The notes: generated by a model not told the origin, from the letters alone. DNA of 64,000 nucleotides from Hirudinaria manillensis (GCA_034509925.1 CM067528.1:8904001-8968000); one strand, 5' to 3'; positions 13,101 to 28,100 are shown, counted from the stretch's first letter. Translations and numbers: made by a program.

Positions 13101-16100
13101 CTTGTCATCTCCTTTAAAGCAGACTTCTGCACATTCCAAGATGTCTTTGGCTTTCACCTTTTTCGCCTTCTTGTAAATTCTTCCCAGTAGGACGTGCCAA
13201 TATCTTTTCACTTTATGATAAAGAGTTTTTGGTTAGCGTGAAATTTGGACGAATTGTATGCAAACATATACTTTTCTGCAAATGGAAAGCAAAGTATACC
13301 TTTTCCAAGTTTCTTGACGAGAACCTTGCATTTCTTGTTACTCCGACAACCCAAATCTATAATTATATTAAAACCTTTTAAATCTCATTGGATTAATTAA
13401 TGCAAATGTAATTAATTTATGAAATTTCTGAGTTTAACATATTGTTATTATCAATATTAATATTATGATTCCTATTCACCATTTATGTCAGACATAAAAT
13501 CAGATAAAAAAAACCTCCAAATTCAGGTGATGGCACTTCTTCACCTGGAAAATTGAAATCAATCATCCTTATTATAAAATTTATTTGAAAATTGTTTTAG
13601 TGGTCCTCAATATGCAATTTATTTCATCTTCTAATATAAATAAATAAAGTAAAAAATTCAAATGGACACCTGGGAGCATTGGTTCCTCTCCACCAGGAAG
13701 CTCTGGTTCTTCTTCACCTGGTGACACTGGTTCTTCTCCACCTGGTGAAACTGGTTCTTCTCCACCTGGTGAAACTGGTACTTCTTCACCTGGTGACACT
13801 GGTACTTCTTCTCCACCTGGTGAAATTGGTATTTCTTCACCTGGTGGCACTGGTTCTTCACCACCTGGTGACACTGGTTCTTCTCCACCTGGTGAAACTG
13901 GTACTTCTTCACCTGGTGACACTGGTACTTCTTCTCCACCTGGTGAAATTGGTATTTCTTCACCTGGTGGCACTGGTTCTTCACCACCTGGTGACACTGG
14001 TACTTGTTCTCCACCTGGTGAAACTGGTACTTCTTCTCCACCTGGTGACACTGGTACTTCTTCACCTGGTGACACTGGTTCTTCACCACCTGGTGACACT
14101 GGTTCTTCACCACCTGGTGACACTGGTTCTTCACCACCTGGTGACACTGGTACTTCTTCTCCACCTGGTGATACTGGTACTTCTTCACCTGGTGACACTG
14201 GTTCTTCTTCACCTGGAGGCACTGTTTCTCCTGGTCGAACCATTTCCCCTGGAGGTAGGTCATACTCCTCTGGTAATCCTTCAGTGGTACCTATTTTAAA
14301 ATTAAGTTGCTAATAGTTTGAAATCTTAACTTTTATTAATTGTTTATTCAATAACGACTAGATGTTAAATCGTACTTTTATCATTTGATAATAGCTCCAC
14401 ATTTAGTTTGATAAGTGCCTCATCGTAAAAGTTAATGTTATACTCAAAGCCTGTCAAAATTGGACATCATTACCTTTATTTTTACGGAATTTCCTCAACT
14501 TCAGCAGTCTCTTCTTCTTCCCCAACAGAGTGACTGCATCGTCTTGAGGTTCGAACTGTTCTGGTTTCAAATCCTTTTCCTCATCATCCTGAACGTAGCA
14601 CTCTTCGTTTGCCCAAGTTACAGTAAAGCACTTGTCATCTCCTTTAAAGCAGACTTCTGCACATTCCAAGATGTCTTTGGCTTTCACCTTTTTCGCCTTC
14701 TTGTAAATTCTTCCCAGTAGGACGTGCCAATATCTTTTCACTTTATGATAAAGAGTTTTTGGTTAGCGTGAAATTTGGACGAATTGTATGCAAACATATA
14801 CTTTTCTGCAAATGGAAAGCAAAGTATACCTTTTCCAAGTTTCTTGACGAGAACCTTGCATTTCTTGTTACTCCGACAACCCAAATCTATAATTATATTA
14901 AAACCTCTTAAATCTCATTGGATTAATTAATGCAAATGTAATTAATTTATGAAATTTCTGAGTTTAACATATTATTATTATCAATATTAATATTATGATT
15001 CCTATTCACCATTTATGTCAGACATAAAATCAGATAAAAAAAACCTCCAAATTCAGGTGATGGCACTTCTTCACCTGGAAAATTGAAATCAATCATCCTT
15101 ATTATAAAATTTATTTGAAAAGTGTTTTAGTGGTCCTCAATATGAAATTTATTTCATCTTCTAATATAAATAAATAAAGTAAAAAATTCAAATGGACACC
15201 TGGGAGCATTGGTTCCTCTCCACCAGGAAGCTCTGGTTCTTCTTCACCTGGGAGCAATGGTTCTTCACCACCTGGTGACACTGGTTCTTCTCCACCTGGT
15301 GAAACTGGTACTTCTTCACCTGGTGACACTGGTACTTCTTCTCCACCTGGTGAAATTGGTACTTCTTCACCTGGTGACACTGGTACTTCTTCTCCACCTG
15401 GTGAAATTGGTACTTCTTCACCTGGTGACACTGGTACTTCTTCTCCACCTGGTAAAACTGGTACTTCTTCACCTGGTGACACTGGTTCTTCTCCACCTAG
15501 AGATACTGGTTCTCCACCAGGTGACACTGGTACATCTTCTCCACCTGGAGACACTGGTACTTCTTCTCCACCTGGTGATACTGGTAGTCCTTCTCCACCT
15601 GGTGACACTGGTGCTTCTCCCCCTGGCAAAACATTTCTTCAAACTTACCAATTTCAAACATAATGTTTAACTATGCTTTTATAAAAAAAAAATCAGTTTC
15701 CTGCAGCATGTTCTGAAATATGTCTATGTTTACATTTGCTTATTTCATAAGAAAGAAAAAGGGCATTAAACACATTTGACAGGCAGCTCACCCTCCGGCA
15801 AAGAGGGTATTAATACTTGTCCAGGTCCATACTGAGGCTCTTCGCCACCAGATGGAGTTCCTCCGCCAGTCTCACCTGGTATGTTTGTATTAATGAAACA
15901 TGAAACTTCATCTTCTATGAAATAACATGTTATTGCATTGGAAATATAGCATGATCTAAATAAATATTCTCAATTATTAATGCCATCAACATGATGACAA
16001 ATGTTGCGTATATGTCATGATTATTATTATAGATTATTATTAAGGATGGATCAGTGAAGTCCTTCAGCGACTTCATTTACGACAAATGTGTCGGAAAGTT

Positions 16101-19100
16101 TGGGGTCATCCCTGCAAAGGAACCTCAGAAGGTGTATGAATCCAGGCGACAGCGCGACATTAACCGCCTAAAGGGCGAGAAAAAGGCGCTTCGCCGGCTG
16201 TGGAAAGTGGCCAACGAAGATGAGAGAGAAGGACTCTCCGTCCTATGGGAGGACGTTAAAAGACGTGTGAGGGACTTGCGCGGAGCTGAAAGAGCGCGGA
16301 AGAGGAAATACGAGAGGAGGAAAGCTATGAGAAGCTTCTTCAGCGATCCCTATAAGTATGGGAGATCGCTGTTAGATCCTCCAAAATCGGGTGTGCTTAC
16401 TGTAGAGCAAGAAAAACTGGAGGAACACTTAGTCAGAACCTATAGTGACCTCCTCCAGCATGAAGCTCTTCAGGAAAGGCTGGACATTTCGGCGGTGCCG
16501 CTGCCAGCCAGCCCCTTTTGTATGGCGTCTCCTTCGCTCGAGGAGGTGAGAAGAGTCGTTAGAAAAGCGAGAAACCGCTCAGCGCCAGGACCCAATGGAG
16601 TTCCATATCTCCTGTGCAAGAGATGCCCCAAGACACTATATCTGCTGTATTCCCTCGTCGAGGGGGCGTGGTCTTCCGCTACGATCCACGACGAATGGAA
16701 AAAGGCAGAGGGCGTCTATATTCCAAAGGAGAAAGACTCCAGGGATCTGAATCAATTCAGACCCATATCACTGCTGAATGTAGAGGGGAAGATATTCTTC
16801 TCCATAATGGTATCGAGGCTCACAGAGTTTGTGATGGCTAACCAGTACGTTGACATATCTGTCCAAAAGGGAGGAGTTCCAGGTGTACCTGGTTGCATCG
16901 AACACACCTCCATGATATGGGAGGCGATCCATAGGGCCAGGAGGGGCCGGTTGAGTCTGTACGTAGTGTGGCTGGACCTAGCAAACGCATATGGGTCGGT
17001 GCCGCATCAACTCTTGTGGAAGACGTTGGAGGCACACCATGTGCCTCAGCCCGTTATCCATATCCTCCAGGAATATTTTAACGGGTTCATGATGCGTTTC
17101 TCCACCCAAGCGTACACGACGAAATGGGTTCCTCTGCAGGTAGGGATAGCCATGGGGTGTGCGATTTCTCCGACCCTGTTCGTACTGGCGATGCAGATCC
17201 TACTGAAGGCAGTTGGGTCCGACATTCCAGAGGCGCACATTGGTAAGGGTGTGTACATGCCTCCAATAAAGGCATTCATGGACGACACCACCCTGATTAT
17301 GAATAGGAAGCGAATCGTTCAGGAAACCCTGGACAAGCTGGACGACTTGCTAGGATGGTGTCGTATGGCCTTCAAACCTGCGAAGTCCAGGAGTCTCTCT
17401 TTGGTTAGAGGGAAAATTTGCAGGGACTTCGTTCCTCGAGGTGGCGGGACAACGAATCCCCACAGTATCCGAGGAGCCTGTGAAGAGCCTAGGAAGGATG
17501 TTTGACGACTCGCTCACCGACAAGAGCATGAAGAACGCCATAGTCACGCAAACCAGTAAGGGGCTGCAAGCGATCGAGGCGGCGCCGCTCCAGGGTCGTT
17601 TCAAAGTGTGGCTTTTGCAGTTTGTGCTCCTGCCCAGACTCCTTTGGCCTTTGACCATCTATGAGATTGGTCTATCGGCGGTCGAGGGGTTAGAGAGGAA
17701 AATCAATCGGCACACCAGGACATGGCTGGGTTTACCTCCAGCATTGTCGTCGGTTGCCCTCTACAGCAGGAGCGCGAGCCTTAGACTGCCACTTAGGTCC
17801 ATCGTGGAGGAGTACAAACTCTCCAAAATCCGAACGCAGTGGATGCTCAATAACTCCGCGGACAACAGGATCCGTGAAGTTAATCCACTGCTCAGATCTG
17901 GAAAGAAGTTCCGAGCGCAGAAAGAGATCGACGAGTCAGTAAATGTACTGATGTTCGAAGAAGTGAGAGGTCCTATCCAGACAGACCGTCACGCAGTGGG
18001 ATGGAACCACTTCCAAAAATGGTCCCAGGCCAGCTCATCGACTAGAGGTGCGATGATTGGCCAGGAGAGGAGGCGGAAAGAGGAACAAGATCGAGTCACA
18101 AAGGCCGTACAGTTAGCACAACAGGGTAAGTGGACAACTTGGGAGGATGTGATCCAACGGTCCCTTACCTGGAGCGATTTGTGGAAGTTGTCCCCGCTCC
18201 GGCTGGCCTTTGCGGTAAGATCGATTTATGATCAGTTGCCTTCCAAGGACAATTTAAGGAGGTGGGGGTTAGTAGAAGACGCCAAATGTGGGTTCTGCGA
18301 CGGAGCCGAGACACTGCATCATGTGCTCAGCAACTGCACATACGCCCTTGCCCATGGTCGGTATACGTGGCGACACAATCAGGTCCTTCGAGAAGTGTGT
18401 GAGGCCACCAAAGCAGCAGTAACCAGAGCAAACTCGCGCGCAATCTCCAAGCAGCGGAAGATTTACTTCCTGCGCGAGGGCCACGCACACCTCTGCAGAA
18501 AGCGATGTAAAACGCCAAGAAAGGACATCCTTGCAGAGGAAAAGATTGGACAGTCGCAGCCGACTTAGAAGGAATGAGGCACTATCCCCAGGTGCTGATG
18601 GAGAGTGGCAAGAGGCCCGATGTGGTGTTGATGTCACCGTCGTCGGATGCCATCATTTTGGTGGAGTTGACGGTCCCATGGGAGGACAGAATGCAATATA
18701 GCAATGCGCTGAAAGCGGAAAAGTATGCAGATCTGGCGGTGGACCTGGAAGCGAAAGGGTTCAGAGTTGACCTCTTCCCAATAGAAGTTGGCGCAAGGGG
18801 CGTAGTCGGCAAGTCGACTTACGCATTCCTCACGAAAATAGGCCTATCTAGCCGAGAAAGAACGAAGACGATGACAAAGATGTCTGAAGCGGCGGAGGCA
18901 GCTTCGTTCTGGATCTGGCAAATGAGAGGCAAGGAAACATCTTCGGATGCCACAGCGAAACGACCGGAGAAAGCCGCCGATCTCCGGTCAGAATAAATCC
19001 ACCGAAGCAATTCATCGCCCGAGAGGCGCGGAGCCGGTGACGGAAATGTCTGTTACCGCGCGCCGCTGCAAAGAAAATTTAAAGCCCAAGTCGATATTGT

Positions 19101-22100
19101 TGGGCGGCAGGGATGACGGAAAAAGGCCACTGAGAGTCGTGGGGGCTAGGTGGCGTCACTTCAGCGACTGAGTGCAGCGACGAAAGAAGCCAACGAGAGC
19201 TTTCAGTAGTCGCTCCAGTCTGGCACGTGATGGCATAAAGAGGCCAATGAGAGCCTTCCAAAGCCTAAGTTTCGAGTCCGCACAATGGAAACCGACAGGG
19301 ACATCCGGCTGATCACTGGATGCGGCCCACCCCCGGAGAACGTCAGGGGTTTCAAAGGGCCGAAACGTTCGAAGATGGGGGACCTTCTCTGAGGATCCCT
19401 GTCGGAAAGCTCCGAGGAGGAGTTTCCAGCATCAATATGTCAATATTCAGGTATTATGTCTGTCAATAGCATTAATTTGGAGGAATATAATAATTCTCAC
19501 GTAGATTTTCATAGGGCTGTTCTAATAACAATAACGATAATAATAATAATAGTAATAATAACAATAATAGTAATAATAATAACAATAACAATAATAATAA
19601 CGGTAACAATAATTTTGGCTACTGTTGAAATGCTGAACTCACCTGGCAACTCTGGAGGCTTGATCAAATTACCTGGGGCTTCATACTCCGTGGGGCTTCC
19701 TTCAGTCACTTCAATTGCATGAATTATTAAATCATTGTGACAATGATAATTAATTAAGTAATTAACTTTTAATTACTGAGTTAAAGACAGTTTTATTGTT
19801 TTAATTCCAGTATCTGACATAAAGGAACATAAAGTCTATCAATCGTTGACTAAAAATTATCGACCAATGAAAAACACTTTTGAACTTAGAATTGAAATAA
19901 AACTGGTAAAACCTGCTGGTACATGCTCTCCAACATCGGGAAGTTTAGTTGTTGCGATTACGAACCCCTCCTCTGTTATGAATCCATCAAATGGTTCCAA
20001 TGAAACAACGACCATTGGATAGTATTTGTATTTCCAAATAATATTTGCATAATCAGTCATAATTGTATTCTATAATTTCTAATTTCGAAATTTGTTTCAT
20101 TAATGTCACTTTAAAACAAACTAAAGTGAATTTCCAATTTAATTTGAAATCTAATAAATATTCAAGGTCAGTCAGTAGAGACACATGTGGCAAAGGAGTG
20201 AAGTTCTCACCTCCTGGAAACACTGGTTCTTCTCCGCCTGGAATCACTGGTGCCAGTGGTACTTCACCACCTGGGGAGAGTGGTACTTCTCCACCTGGAT
20301 AAACTGGTACTTCACCACCTGGAGACAATGGTACATCACCACCTGGAAACACTGGTACTTCTCCACCTGGAAACACTGGTACTTCTCCACCTGGTGACAC
20401 TGGTACTTCAGCACCTGGTGACACTGGTATTTCACCACCTGGAGACACTGGTACTTCTCCACCTGGATAAACTGGTACTTCACCACCTGGAGACAATGGT
20501 ACTTCACCACCTGGAAACACTGGTACTTCTCCACCTGGTGACACAGGTAATTCAGCACCTGTTGACACTGGTATTTCACCACCTGGATAAACTGGTACTT
20601 CACCACCTGGAAACACTGGTACTTCACCACCTGGAAACACTGGTACTTCTCCACCTGGAGACAATGGTACTTCACCACCTGGAGACACTGGTAATTCTTC
20701 ACCACCTGGTGATACTGGCACTTCACCACCTGGAGACACTGGTACTTCTCCACCTGGATACACTGGTACTTCACCACCTGGAGACAATGGTACTTCACCA
20801 CCTGGAGACACTGGTAATTCTTCACCACCTGGTGATACTGGCACTTCACCACCTGGAGACACTGGTACTTCACGTCCCGGATATATTGGTACTTCACCAC
20901 CTGGTAACACCGGTACTTCTTCACCTCCTGGGGACACTGGTATTTCTCCCCCTGATATCACGGGTTCTTCACCTCCTGGAGACACTGGTACTTCTCCACC
21001 TGGATACACTGGTACTTCACCACCTGGGGACAATGGTACTTCACCACCTGGAGACACTGGTAATTCTTCACCACCTGGTGATACTGGCACTTCACCACCT
21101 GGAGACACTGGTACTTCACCTCCTGGATATACTGGTATTTCACCACCTGGAGACACTGGTACTTCTCCACCTGGAAACACTGGTACTTCTCCACCTGGAG
21201 ACACTGGTACTTCTCCACCTGGAGACACTGGTACTTCTCCACCTGGATATACTGGTACTTCACCACCTGGAGACAATGGTACTTCACCACCTGGAGACAC
21301 TGGTAATTCTTCACCACCTGGTGATACTGGCACTTCACCACCTGGAGACACTGGTACTTCACCTCCTGGATATACTGGTATTTCACCACCTGGAGACACT
21401 GGTACTTCTCCACCTGGATACACTGGTACTTCACCACCTGGAGACAATGGTACTTCACCACCTGGAGACACTGGTAATTCTTCACCACCTGGTGATACTG
21501 GCACTTCACCACCTGGAGACACTGGTACTTCACCTCCCGGATATATTGGTACTTCACCACCTGGTAACACCGGTACTTCTTCACCTCCTGGGGACACTGG
21601 TATTTCTCCCCCTGATATCACGGGTTCTTCACCTCCTGGAAGCACTGGTACTTCTCCACCACCTGGATACACTGGTACTTCACCAACTGGTGACACTGGT
21701 ATTTCACCACCTGGAGACACTGGTAATTCTTCACCACCTGGTGATACTGGCACTTCACCACCTGGAGACACTGGTACTTCACCTCCTGGATATACTGGTA
21801 TTTCACCACCTGGAGACACTGGTACTTCTCCACCAGGAGACACTGGTACTTCTCCACCTGGAAACACTGGTACTTCTCCACCTGGATAAACTGGTACTTC
21901 ACCACCTGGAGACAATGGTACTTCACCACCTGGAAACACTGGTACTTCTCCACCTGGTGACACTGGTACTTCACCACCTGGAAACACTGGTACTTCTCCA
22001 CCTGGTGACACTGGTATTTCACCACCTGGAGACACTGGTACTTCTCCACCTGGATACACTGGTACTTCACCACCTGGGGACAATGGTACTTCACCACTTG

Positions 22101-25100
22101 GAGACACTGGTAATTCTTCACCACCTGGTGATACTGGCACTTCACCACCTGGAGACACTGGTACTTCACCTCCTGGATATACTGGTATTTCACCACCTGG
22201 AGACACTGGTACTTCTCCACCTGGAAACACTGGTACTTCTCCACCTGGAGACACTGGTACTTCTCCACCTGGAGACACTGGTACTTCTCCACCTGGATAT
22301 ACTGGTACTTCACCACCTGGAGACAATGGTACTTCACCACCTGGAGACACTGGTAATTCTTCACCACCTGGTGATACTGGCACTTCACCACCTGGAGACA
22401 CTGGTACTTCACCTCCTGGATATACTGGTATTTCACCACCTGGAGACACTGGTACTTCACCACCTGGAGACACTGGTACTTCTCCACCTGGATACACTGG
22501 TACTTCACCACCTGGAGACACTGGTAATTCTTCACCACCTGGTGATACTGGCACTTCACTACCTGGAGACACTGGTACTTCACCTCCCGGATATATTGGT
22601 ACTTCACCACCTGGTAACACCGGTACTTCTTCACCTCCTGGGGACACTGGTATTTCTCCCCCTGATATCACGGGTTCTTCACCTCCTGGAAGCACTGGTA
22701 CTTCTCCACCACCTGGAAACACTGGTTCTTCTCCACCTGGAAACACTGGTACTTCTCCACCACCTGGAAACACTGGTTCTTCACCAGGAAACACTGGTAC
22801 TTCACCACCTGGAACCTCTGGCAATAGATCTTCTGGCAATTCCTCTTCACCAGCTTTTTTAAGATAATTAAAAAGTGATACATTTCTTTAAAATTGCCAA
22901 CGAAATTATGTTTAATGCGGTTATTTGATCTCGTTTTAGTGCTCATGTCATTAAAATGAATGCTTTTTGAACAATTAGCAGCAGCTGAACTTTTTATTTT
23001 AAAAAAAAAATTAAATGCCGGCGAATTGTCACCTAATCCGGGAAACTTTTTGAATTTTCTATATTTCTTGAGCTTTTTCACCTTGCCCAAGAAAGTGACC
23101 GCATTGTCGCTCGGCTCCAAATCATCTGGTTCAACTTTGGTCTTTCCGTCATCTTGAACGTGACACGTGCTGTCATCAATCCAGCTAAATGAGAAGCAGT
23201 TGTGGTTGTTTTCGCATACTTCCTTGCATTCTTTGATGTCTTTTGCAGGCACTTCCTTCAAGCCCCTCAACTTCTTTTTATAAATGGTTTTCCAGCGATT
23301 TCGGGCTTCGGTTTAAAGATAAAAAAATAAAGCATAAAAACCAGGACAATGTCGGTCCTAGTGAGTTTATTATTAAAATTATTAAAATGTGTGAATTATT
23401 AAAAAAAGAACTCACAAATTCCGGCACGTTCCACGAGTTCCAAGCATTTTGGATCATTCCTGCAGTCAGATTCTAACAACATCGAAAGTTGCTATTCATC
23501 CCTTTAAACTTCTAACTCAATGTATAACTGACAATGAGCTATACATGCATATATGCATTAACAGACCATGTGGTATGTTCTGATTAATTAACAAATGAAT
23601 AAATTTATATATGAATTTAAGTTAATTTAATTCACCTCCAAATCTGTCTTCTTCTTCCTCATCTGATTTGTCTTCACTGAGATCTTCCAATGGAAAATCT
23701 TTTCCTGACGAAATGTACAAAATTCTTCGAATAATCCAAGAATTAAGGGCACCATTTGCACCCAAAGGTAATGACGAGCATTATTTTGATTTCAAATTTT
23801 AACAACAACAACTTTTTTTTAAAACCTTGAACAATTTTATTTCCAAACTCAGCATCTAACAACTATTTAACTTTACAAAAGACACGCCACTATGCCATGA
23901 AACGGAAACAGACCTGGATGGAGCTTCCTATATTTTCTCATCTTCAAAAGACGTCTCCTTCTTCCGAGTAAAGTGAGGGAATTTGGACGCTTCTCCAGAT
24001 TTTCGGGCTTCAACTCCGGTTCTGCGTCATCCTGTACGAAGCACTTGTTATCTGCCCAGCTGAGGACGAGACACCCGGCCTTGCTCAGGCATGTTTTGGC
24101 ACAGTCTTCCAAGTCCGCTGCTGGAACTTCCTTGGTTCCCTTGTAGAATGTTCCCCACTTTTTGTTCCAGTATTTCCGAACTTTAGAAAACGTAATTTGG
24201 TAACTGACCTAAATTTTTTTTTGCAATTACATCTTAGTAAAAATCTCCATTAAAAATATAATGAAAAGGTCTGGACCAAGACATTCACCGCATTGGTGCA
24301 AGTTAAGAACTCCGATGAGTTAGATTATTCAAACCTTTTTTCAATCGTTTAACGAGATCCAAACAAAGAGGATCATTTTGGCAGCCCAATTCTGTCAACG
24401 ATATTTTGTTTCAATTAAAATAATAAATTTTTCATAAATCTTTTTTTAAAAGATAAATCTTTATTAAAGTTTCTTGTTTAAAAATAAAGAGCTCTATTAA
24501 AACTTAAGATTCCCGTACATCCAGGCATGAGCTTTCATCTAAAGTTAAGTTTATGTTTAGTAAGTTATTACTTGTTAAATAATACCACATTATGACATGA
24601 AATGCTTAATAACTTGCTCATTGTAATGCATTTTTACCTCCAACTTCCGCCGGTACGTTGTCATCAGATTCACCTTCATCGCTCGACCCTTCACCTAGCA
24701 ATGGGCATTAACGCATTAAAACATTTATTCCAAATAACTTCCTTCGTATATTTGTAATTATTCAATTTAGTAATGTTACACGTAGAATTTTATGACAATC
24801 GAGTGCTACTAACATACCAGATACGATACCTGGCAGAACCAACCCACCTGGAGGAAATTCTAAATCACCTGGCACACCCCATTCACCTGATGGAAATTCA
24901 GAATCTTCTGTCAAATCTTTGCCACCTTGAAAAGAAGATGAAAACAGGTTTACAACTCTGTTTAAGTCAGCACCAAAATGCAAGAAGTTTTACAAGCAGA
25001 CGTTACTTCAAACATCGGGACACGTTACAAATTAATATTAATTAAAAGTTAAAAATACAAATGAATAGACTTTTGTTTAAATGTCCTAAAATTAAAAGAT

Positions 25101-28100
25101 GGCTATTTTATGAATTATATTACATCATTAATATACATATATATACTTGGGTACATATAATATATGAATATATTACATACTTTATTTGTTCAAGATATAA
25201 AACGTTACCAGGCAGTTTCTTGAATTTCCTGAATCTTTTGAGTCGTCTCACTTTGCCTAGGAAGGTGACTGCGTCGTCGCTCGGTTCCAAGTCCTTTGGA
25301 TTGACTTCATCGTCTCCGCCCTCTTGGACGTAGCATTTGTTGTCTTTGGTCCAACTTGCACCGAAGCACTTGTCGCTGTTCCTACACGCATCGACGCACT
25401 CTTTGACGTCTCTTGCGGGCACCGTTTTGGATCCTCTTAATTTCTTTCCGTGTTTTATGAACCAATATTTTCGTGCTTTGGAAAAACAGAGATTAAATGC
25501 TTCAACAATTTAATAAGAAGCGACACAAAATTCATAAAGTTATGAAACAATGCCAACATATTCTAGCTTCTTTCACCAGATCCAAGCAGTGCTGACTGTT
25601 CTGGCAGCCCAAATCTAAAGTAGAACAAACGAACAGGTTTATGAATATCTTTTCATTTTCTAATTTAACATTCATCATACCTCCATATTTGGCCTCTTTG
25701 TCTTTGGATTTGATTTCATCTTCACTAGAGGAACCATGACGTCCTCCTGGTGAAATTGAATTTATTATCAAATTCTAAATCCAAAAGACTTGTCATTCGA
25801 AAGATTAAATTGCAGCAGACGCGGAACAAACCGGGACGGAATTTCCTGTATTTTCTTAGCTTCAAAAGACGTCTCCTTCTTCCGAGTAGAGTGAGGGAAT
25901 TTGGACGCTTCTCCAGGTTTTCGGGCTTCAACTCTGCTAATGTGTCGTCCTGTATGAAGCACCTGTCGTCCGCCCAGCTCAGGACGAGACATCCGGTCTT
26001 GCTCAAGCAGATTTTGGCGCAATCCTTCAAGTCCGCTGCCGGAACCTCCTTGGTTCCCTTGTAGAACGTTCCCCACTTTTCGAACCAGTATTTCCGAACT
26101 TTGGATACAAAATTTGTCGATTATTCAGCCAATAATTCAGATTCTCTTGAATAATGATGAGGACAATGCAGCAGTATTATTTCAATTATTTTTAAAAAAC
26201 TCGACAATTTAAACTGAAAATATTGCTAACCTTTTCTTAATTTTGTAACAAGTTCCAGACAACGTTGTTCATTCTTGCAACCAACTTCTGTTAATGAAGG
26301 CAATTGCTTTAATTAAAAATAAATTTAAAGTCTTTCTGGGAAAAGCTTTACCAATACTTCGTTTTATTATTTATTTCAGCATTTAGAGTTTAATATTGAT
26401 TATGCCATAAATCATTAAATTCAATCTTTAGATTAACATATCTGCACTCTCTGACCTCCAAAGCTTGGTGGCAGAGTGTCATCGGATTCATCTTCACCTT
26501 TCAAAGTTTAATCGAATAAATTATTAAAACTATAAACCATAATTTCAACAATAATAAGAATAAATGGCAAAAATTGTTGTTCTTTAATAATCTTCATCTA
26601 CAAGATGTCATTGATACATCACCAAATTCACCTGACAAAACTGACTCACCTTTAGGAAATTCTAAATCATCTGGAAGTTCTAAATCCCCTGGAGGAAGTT
26701 CTATCTCACCTGGCTCTTCCCATTTACCTGGGAAATTCCATCCACCCGGATGAAATTCTATATCACCTGGCAGGCCCCATTCACCTGGTGGAAACTCTGA
26801 ATCTTCTGTCAGATCTTTGCCACCTTGTAAATTAATATGAAAACAGGTTGACTACTCTGTTTAATTCAGATCGATACATCAGGTTTTACAAGCAGACGTT
26901 ACTTCAAAAATCGATACAAACTAATATTAATTAAAACATTAAAAATACTAGCAATTTTGTTTAAACACAAATCTTGAACAGATATAAAACGTTACCAGGC
27001 AGTTTCTTGAATTTCCTGAATCTTTTGAGTCGTCTCACTTTGCCTAGGAAGGTGACTGCGTCGTCGCTCGGTTCCAAGTCCTTTGGATTGACTTCATCGT
27101 CTCCGCCCTCTTGGACGTAGCATTTGTTGTCTTTGGTCCAACTTGCACCGAAGCACTTGTCGCTGTTCCTACACGCATCGACGCACTCTTTGACGTCTCT
27201 TGCGGGCACCGTTTTGGATCCTCTTAATTTCTTTCCAAACTTTATGAACCAGGATTTTCGTCCTTTTTTGCAAAGACAAAATTTATTAAATGGTCTTATT
27301 GCCTTTAATTTATGTCATCATTTTGCTAACCAATGACAGCCAGTTTTACAATTTCCAAGCAGCGTTGATTGTTCTGGCAACCCAATACTATGGCAAAAAA
27401 TAAGATATGTGTATGTAAAAAATAACTATAGCACTCAATATGATTACTTTAAACCACAGAATTTTACAATACAAAGAACTGTCAGCTATTATTTCTCCAA
27501 GCGAAAATGTTAGGTAGAGCTTACTTAATTCGTTAATCAATTTATGAATTACGTTTAAGCAATTTCTTTGGTAAAATCAGAAATAATTATCGTCATATTT
27601 CAGAATTTGTAGTTACAAATACCTCCAAATTTATCCTGAAGTCGTTTTTCATCATCAGACGATTCTTCGTCGCCATGTCCTGAAAAAAAGGATGGAAATG
27701 AATCGAGAAGTTTCACCTAATCATCTGTTCAGGCAAACATTAGCAGGAAAACATCTTTTTTTATGGATTTATATTTAATATTTGAGTTTAATCGAAAGTG
27801 GAGCCCAGACGATCGTATGACTTTGAAACAAATATTTGTTATTAATGTCTAATTAATTTTAATTAATTAATTAAAATCGGAAGAGCATCTGCTCGGACGT
27901 GCCTGGAAACCAGGAACCGGGGAAATTCTCGTGGTCGTGAGGGAAATTAAATCCTTTGTCGTGGGATCCACCTTCGTGACCTTAGAATTAAAATTAAATT
28001 CAGCCTTTTAATTCTCAGTAATAAAAAAAATTTATTTTGATTTTCAACAATTAAAACATAACCACACGTAATGTAAATACTTAACTACTTGTAATTCGTG

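Larger units (their letters stand above)
10250..14750 (-). repeat. Tandem duplication of a 1,342-nt PAN/repeat-exon unit
   Basis: Equivalent bases of the PAN exons lie at 10,260, 11,602, 12,944 and 14,474. The spacings are 1,342, 1,342 and 1,530 nt; the last is larger because its repeat exon is longer. Exons and introns alike are almost identical by eye. Confidence 0.85.

Noticed and set aside
15469..15657. Arg/Trp/Ser/Thr-rich minus-strand ORF over the module 14 repeat exon
   Set aside because: It is an off-frame reading of the repeat; the frame that joins in phase 1 to both neighbours is the PGGEE one.
20244..22634. Minus-strand ORFs made of QVVKYQ repeats, and similar HQVEK frames at 11-15 kb
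   Set aside because: These are shifted frames of the same repeats. They do not join to the flanking PAN exons in phase.
20211..22853. Collagen triple-helix repeat
   Set aside because: Gly does not occur at every third position; the unit is 8-9 residues with Gly-Gly pairs.
10900..22860. CRISPR-like regular repeats
   Set aside because: The repeats are coding, have no unique spacers, lie in eukaryotic intron-containing DNA, and have no cas genes nearby.
20250..22862. Plus-strand 870-codon ORF rich in Leu/His/Val across the giant repeat exon
   Set aside because: It is a mirror of the minus-strand repeat: the unit is a multiple of three, so the opposite strand and other frames stay open. The minus frame has matching splice sites, phase and homologous short repeat exons.
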